DNA of 17,823 nucleotides from Planctomycetaceae bacterium (GTDB taxonomy: Bacteria > Planctomycetota > Planctomycetia > Pirellulales > Thermoguttaceae): positions 1-17,823 of the forward strand of contig WRCR01000024.1 of assembly GCA_009783865.1 (NCBI GenBank). Reading direction: 5' to 3'. The notes under the pieces are model-generated. The model was not told the DNA's origin. It was given only the letters and a program-made list of their open reading frames with translations, and made no database searches. Each line of letters starts with the position of its first letter. Within the stretch, counting starts at the first letter, position 1. The position numbers were made by a program, and so were the translations under genes. Positions 14,236 to 17,823 of the stretch are shown piece by piece.

Positions 14236-15390
14236 CTACAAAATGCCCGGTTCTTTGACATCGATGCCCTTGAGTGCCATCTTCAGTGACTCGATGTTCG
14301 GGGCAACTTCAAATGCCGTTGCTCTATCAATTTTCTTCGCTTCTACGAGCGATTTCAAACTCATCGTGAAGTCCATCATTCCTTCAGCCGCACCGATACG
14401 GATTGCGTCCGCAAGTTTAATGTCTTTTTCTTCCAAAATCAATTTTCGGACAATGCCGTTGAAAATCATAATTTCGACGGTCGGAACCCGCTGTGCTTCC
14501 GGCGGCGGCATACAAGACGGAAGCAATTTCTGAGCGACAATACATTTCATATTGAACGCCAATGCACTGCGGAGCGCGCGGTGCATCGTCGCAGGGAAAA
14601 GGTCGAGAATACGTCCAATCGTACTTGCCGCCGATGAAGCGTGAATCGTTCCGAAAACCAAGTGTCCCGTTTCTGCCGCGTGAATTGCCGTTTCAAACGT
14701 TTCACGGTCGCGCATTTCACCGACAAGCATTACGTCCGGGTCTTCACGAACAGCGTGTTTCATTCCGATGCCGAAGTCGACAACGTCCTGTCCGATTTCG
14801 CGCTGATTGATGAGACATTTTTCTTCCGTAAAGAGAAATTCAATCGGGTCTTCAAGCGTTAAAATATGTTTGCGGTAGTTTTGGTTGACATAGTTCAGCA
14901 TTGACGCAATCGTGGTACTTTTTCCTGAACCTGTAACACCGGCAAGGAGAATCATACCTTGTGAGTGGGTACATTCCTTGTAAAGCGACGGCGGCAGATG
15001 CAATCCTTCCAATCGCGGAATAACATTATTGATGCGGCGGGCAACCATTCCCAGATGTCCCATCTGCTGCAAAACATTAACGCGGTACCGCCACGTAATA
15101 CCATCGACTTCACTGGTGTGCGAAAAGTCCGCTCCGCCGGTATCATTCAGAATTTTCCGGTTGCGCTCGTCCATTATCGGAAGAATGAGGCGGGTCATTT
15201 CTTCGTCATCGATTGGACCGCGGTTGAGTTCCTGTAGTTCGCCCTTAATACGGACTATCGGCGGTCGGTCAACCTTCAGATGAAGGTCGCTGCCTTTCAG
15301 TTTCACCAATGCCTTGAAAAGTTTGTCAATTTCGTATTCCTTCTTCTTTTTGACATATCGTTCACGCAGGGATTCTTCGTCAAAGGACAT
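14236..15390 (-). CDS. pilT: PilT-like type IV pilus retraction-type ATPase
   Basis: The 384-aa protein is close to the usual PilT length (~345-380). All hexameric secretion-ATPase motifs are present: Walker A GVTGSGKST (151-159, K157), Asp box LEDPIEF (D181), Walker B VMLVGEMRD (E225) and His box FGTIHA (H250). The N-terminal domain has SDLHLKVDRPP, typical of PilT, and the C-terminal part has GAAEGMMDF in place of the PilT GAKEGMQTM. It should hydrolyse ATP on the cytoplasmic side to power pilus retraction or a related transport motor. ATG 15390 has GAGG six bases upstream. It precedes the GspE-like pseudo-ATPase gene. No pilin or platform protein gene is in the window, so assignment to a classical retraction system is inference. 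Confidence 0.88.
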   Translation of the reverse strand: MSFDEESLRERYVKKKKEYEIDKLFKALVKLKGSDLHLKVDRPPIVRIKGELQELNRGPIDDEEMTRLILPIMDERNRKILNDTGGADFSHTSEVDGITWRYRVNVLQQMGHLGMVARRINNVIPRLEGLHLPPSLYKECTHSQGMILLAGVTGSGKSTTIASMLNYVNQNYRKHILTLEDPIEFLFTEEKCLINQREIGQDVVDFGIGMKHAVREDPDVMLVGEMRDRETFETAIHAAETGHLVFGTIHASSAASTIGRILDLFPATMHRALRSALAFNMKCIVAQKLLPSCMPPPEAQRVPTVEIMIFNGIVRKLILEEKDIKLADAIRIGAAEGMMDFTMSLKSLVEAKKIDRATAFEVAPNIESLKMALKGIDVKEPGIL

Positions 15391-15436
15391 TGCTAACCTC
15401 TAGTATTGAAACGGGGAAAAATAAATTTAATGCGGT

Positions 15437-15464
15437 AAAAACGGCGGTTTTAGAGACCGCCGTT
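15437..15464 (-). terminator. rho-independent terminator after the DUF1080 gene
   Basis: A perfect 9-bp stem AACGGCGGT/ACCGCCGTT with a 7-base loop (15440-15464) runs into T's on the minus strand. It starts 9 bases after the DUF1080 stop and separates that gene from the PilT-like gene. Confidence 0.8.
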
Positions 15465-15472
15465 AAACGAAA

Positions 15473-16129
15473 CTACAGTTTCTTTATGAAGATATTCTTA
15501 AACTGCGGAATACTTTTCGGGTCATGCTGCTGAAGAGCGATGTACCCCTTTTGACTAATCCGCTTGTTTTGCCCAGTAATGTTTCCATCCTGCGGAACGC
15601 CGCCTTTTTCGAGCGGGTCGACATATTCGTAAAGCAGTTCGCCGTTGATGGACACTTTCAAAACATTTCCTTTGCAAACGAGGTGATAGGTGAACCATTC
15701 GTCGTCTCCGTGCGGTGCTTTGAAAATCTTTATGATGTCGTACAAACTGCCGGTCTTCACGGGGTCACCGTGCGTTGCGTTGACTTGCAGTTCAAAGCCG
15801 GTGATGGGCCACATTGCGTCCTGCCATTGCGATTTGACATACACGCCGGAATTACCGCCTTTGTTGATTTTCACATCAATCTTCAACTCGAAGTCCTTTA
15901 ATTCTTCTTTGATGTAATAAAGGTGATTTCGGTTTCCTTTGCCGACAATCGCGCCGTCTTTTACTTCAAATCCTTCGTATGTTTCGTTGGCTTTCCAGCC
16001 GTCGAGGGTTTTGCCGTCAAAGATGGAAACCCAGCCGTCGTTCTTTTGTTCTTCGGTTAATTGTGCGAAAGCAGCACAAGCGCAAAGTAGTACGGTGACT
16101 GCTGCAAAAAGCGTAAATACTTTTTTCAT
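15473..16129 (-). CDS. secreted DUF1080 (3-keto-disaccharide hydrolase-like) protein
   Basis: The 218-aa protein has a signal peptide (MKKVFTLFAAVTVLLCACAA, cut near residue 22). It then forms one DUF1080 beta-sandwich domain, with IFDGKTLDGW (36-45), GGNSGVYVKSQW (91-102), GFELQVNATHGDP (111-123) and GYIALQQHDPKSIPQFKNI (195-213). DUF1080 members have a concanavalin-like fold, are greatly expanded in planctomycetes, and some cleave 3-keto-glycosides. Function is assigned by family only. C16/C18 near the signal end could hint at a lipoprotein, but no clean lipobox is seen. AAGG lies nine bases before the ATG. The gene is monocistronic and divergent from the 16231 gene. Confidence 0.93.
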   Translation of the reverse strand: MKKVFTLFAAVTVLLCACAAFAQLTEEQKNDGWVSIFDGKTLDGWKANETYEGFEVKDGAIVGKGNRNHLYYIKEELKDFELKIDVKINKGGNSGVYVKSQWQDAMWPITGFELQVNATHGDPVKTGSLYDIIKIFKAPHGDDEWFTYHLVCKGNVLKVSINGELLYEYVDPLEKGGVPQDGNITGQNKRISQKGYIALQQHDPKSIPQFKNIFIKKL

Positions 16130-16230
16130 TGAAATAAACCTTTCAAAATTGACAGGAACGGATTAAAATACTGATAGCATTGTACAAGTTTGAAAAATAA
16201 TTTCCAGTCCCCCTTTTATCGCCGGTTTTT

Positions 16231-16653
16231 ATGAGACAGATATTTTTTTTCGTTGTTCTTTTCGTCTGTATCACTTTTGTAACGTTCTTGCAGGCGCAGC
16301 GGGAACCGGCACCGTCCGACCCAAACAAACAGGAACGGACAACGGTCATCCCCGCCGAGAAAGAAAAGAACGTGAAAAACAAACAAATCCGGGAAGGAAC
16401 GCCGTTTATTGCGAAGCGGGTTTATTTTCGGCAAACCGGACAGAGAACGACAATGTTCACAACCGACGGCAAAGAAAATTATGTTGTGCTTGAGAATTTA
16501 TCACTTGAACGCATACTGACGGCAATGAGTGAAAAGCCGGACAGAGGTATTTGGCTCGCAGATGGCGAGTTCACGGAATTCCGCGGCACAAATTACGTTC
16601 TGCTTCGCCGGGCTGTTGTTGCACCAAACGTGGAAATTTCAACTCATCAATAA
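16231..16653 (+). CDS. small secreted protein, planctomycete-type conserved hypothetical
   Basis: The 140-aa protein has a signal peptide (MRQIFFFVVLFVCITFVTFL, cut after about A22) and a charged, Pro/Lys-rich linker to about residue 52. A compact domain from about 53 to 133 follows, with REGTPFIAKRVYFRQTGQR, FTTDGKENYVVLENLSLERI and GTNYVLLRRAVVAP. I recall similar short proteins in planctomycetes with no assigned function. There is no cysteine in the mature chain and no catalytic motif is visible. The stop overlaps the end of the convergent TPR gene by 7 bp. No clear promoter or Shine-Dalgarno was found in the 101-base divergent gap, apart from an isolated TTGACA at 16149-16154. Confidence 0.8.
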   Translation: MRQIFFFVVLFVCITFVTFLQAQREPAPSDPNKQERTTVIPAEKEKNVKNKQIREGTPFIAKRVYFRQTGQRTTMFTTDGKENYVVLENLSLERILTAMSEKPDRGIWLADGEFTEFRGTNYVLLRRAVVAPNVEISTHQ

Positions 16654-17684
16654 CTTATCGAATTTTCAACGAGAACTCGGCAGAAATCAATCTGCCAATG
16701 CGGCTCCTGATGAATTTCGAGAAAATCCAAGACCTTTTCTACCGCCCGAAATTCACCGAGAAGAAGCATCTTGACGATATAGCCCGTCTGTTCTGAAACA
16801 CTGCCCGACGAGAGAATCAGATTGAAAAACAACTGGAACGCCGCTTCGCTGTTCCCGTTTTTAACATAAAGCGACAATAACCGGCTGCGGTGCTGTTTCG
16901 ATTTGGAGATACTGCATAACAGTTCCTGATATTGAATTGCCGTCTGCAATTCGTTCTGCTCTTCGGTAATCTTTGATAATTTTTCCAACAGTTGTGGAAC
17001 GTTTTTTTGAACTTCCATATCTCCTTTTATATCAAGGAGTTGCAACACGATTTTCGATGTTTCCTCGAACTGTTTCGCACTGGCGTAACCCTCCGCCAGC
17101 AGTTCCAGTGTTTGCCGATTATTCGGTCCGATTTTTAAAGTCTGCTGTAAAACATCAATCGCCGCATCATATTTTTTCGATTTGATTAGAACGGTACCGA
17201 GTGTGCGCAAAATCGGCGGGATTTCAAGCCGGTTCGGATTCCGCTGCAAAGCGGTTTTCAGTGCTTGTTCTGCTTCGTTGAATTTTTCTAATATCAGCAG
17301 ATTTTCGGCGAGATAAAACGGCGCAGTCGGACTGCTCTCGTCGAGTTCCGCCGCTCTTGTAAAACATTCGACGGCTTTTTCCCGCTCATTGACGCGTTCA
17401 TATACAAGACCGAGCAGCGTTTCGGCGTTTGCCGTTTCAAGCGGTGTTTTTGCGGTATCCCTCTGCCGGCTGCAATACTCAAGAAGCAGCGGGATGCAAT
17501 TTCTTTCGGAATAAGAATTGAATACCTTATCAAAGGCAATGCCGCGTTTCGGTGAACGCAGCACGATTTGCAGATACCGCTCGATAATCCGTTTTTCTTC
17601 CGCTGCCGTTATTCCGAAAAACAGAACCGTTATTCCGGCAAACAGAATCAACGTAAAAATACGGACACAACGCAATTTCAGCAC
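16647..17684 (-). CDS. TPR-repeat protein with N-terminal membrane anchor or signal
   Basis: The 345-aa protein starts with GTG at 17684 and has a hydrophobic N-terminus (about 8-27, FTLILFAGITVLFFGITAAE). Residues 33-75 resemble the lead-in of planctomycete TPR proteins (ERYLQIVLRSPKRGIAFDKV). TPRs run from about 86 (ETLLGLVYERVNEREKAVECFTRA), then 120-152 and 156-189, with weaker ones after. TPR arrays bind proteins; no enzyme domain is present. The start overlaps the stop of the upstream gene by 7 bp (GTGCTGA), so the two are translationally coupled. Relatives I remember are often much longer, so this may be a short variant or a C-terminally cut copy. It converges on and overlaps the 16231 gene. 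Confidence 0.85.
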   Translation of the reverse strand: MLKLRCVRIFTLILFAGITVLFFGITAAEEKRIIERYLQIVLRSPKRGIAFDKVFNSYSERNCIPLLLEYCSRQRDTAKTPLETANAETLLGLVYERVNEREKAVECFTRAAELDESSPTAPFYLAENLLILEKFNEAEQALKTALQRNPNRLEIPPILRTLGTVLIKSKKYDAAIDVLQQTLKIGPNNRQTLELLAEGYASAKQFEETSKIVLQLLDIKGDMEVQKNVPQLLEKLSKITEEQNELQTAIQYQELLCSISKSKQHRSRLLSLYVKNGNSEAAFQLFFNLILSSGSVSEQTGYIVKMLLLGEFRAVEKVLDFLEIHQEPHWQIDFCRVLVENSISY

Positions 17685-17823
17685 CCCGCCACCGTTACTT
17701 CACCTTCGACGTTCCAGGTAATTCGTTCTTTCCAAGGCAACTTTTTATCTTCACTCCGCCGGTCGAAAATCAAAAGATAACAAGGGATTTTCTTGTCGTC
17801 TTGTATCCGCAATGAAGACGAAA
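17678..17823 (-). CDS. C-terminal end of a gene cut by the right window edge
   Basis: Reading the minus strand with codons from 17821 gives 47 residues (SSSLRIQDDKKIPCYLLIFD, then RRSEDKKLPWKERITWNVEG and EVTVAGC) and a TGA at 17680-17678. The composition and the 7-bp overlap with the TPR start argue that it is real and cotranscribed with it. The other two frames stop early. The family is not recognisable from this tail. Confidence 0.65.
   Translation of the reverse strand, partial: SSSLRIQDDKKIPCYLLIFDRRSEDKKLPWKERITWNVEGEVTVAGC

Noticed and set aside
16149..16154. TTGACA ahead of the 16231 gene as a promoter
   Set aside because: No acceptable -10 is found at 16-18 bases (TGATAG at 17), so no promoter is claimed.

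Overview
The window looks like a piece of a Planctomycetota chromosome, plausibly Pirellulales or a relative. This is inferred from protein families recognised by eye, not from a search. The pointers are a secreted DUF1080 protein, a secreted seven-blade WD40 protein, a discoidin-like fragment of the type common in planctomycetes, a planctomycete-style RHS core, a sigma factor with a long helix-turn-helix N-terminal extension, and a membrane-anchored GspE-like protein next to a PilT-like ATPase.

Left end (1-1535): a 5'-truncated RHS gene on the minus strand runs off the left edge. Its homology begins inside the 3' end of a minus-strand tRNA-Arg(TCT), which suggests a recombination junction at the tRNA. 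A possible 31-aa membrane peptide lies just upstream of the tRNA. A strong promoter (TTGACA-17-TCTAAT) then drives the next gene rightwards.

1536-5820 (plus strand): a sigma-70 family factor with a DNA-binding N-terminal extension is followed by a hairpin repeat and a rho-independent terminator. A DNA methyltransferase fused to a PD-(D/E)XK-type N-terminal domain comes next and is probably a one-polypeptide restriction-modification enzyme. It has its own promoter, and its roughly 300-nt leader can fold. The gene is bracketed by inverted copies of one GC-rich hairpin repeat.

5823-11119 (minus strand): a periplasmic WD40 protein has its own promoter. A gene-poor stretch of hairpins and a terminator follows. 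Then comes an apparent operon read from right to left: a ketosynthase homologue that has lost its catalytic triad, a truncated discoidin-like secreted protein whose ATG abuts the ketosynthase stop, and an RlmM-like 23S rRNA 2'-O-methyltransferase. A one-TM protein of unknown function lies further right.

11120-16129: a 124-bp imperfect inverted repeat separates that protein from a divergent acidic/Lys-rich three-TM protein. Convergent to the latter, on the minus strand, is a PilT-like ATPase with all motifs intact, followed by a three-TM GspE-like protein whose Walker A, Walker B and His boxes are degenerate. The pair probably forms an active/pseudo-ATPase module of a pilus or secretion machine. 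Upstream, behind its own terminator, is a secreted DUF1080 protein.

16231-17823: a small secreted protein (plus) overlaps by 7 bp the end of a convergent TPR protein (minus). The TPR gene is itself coupled to an upstream gene of which only the last codons are in the window. I saw no CRISPR array, rRNA gene or intact insertion sequence.
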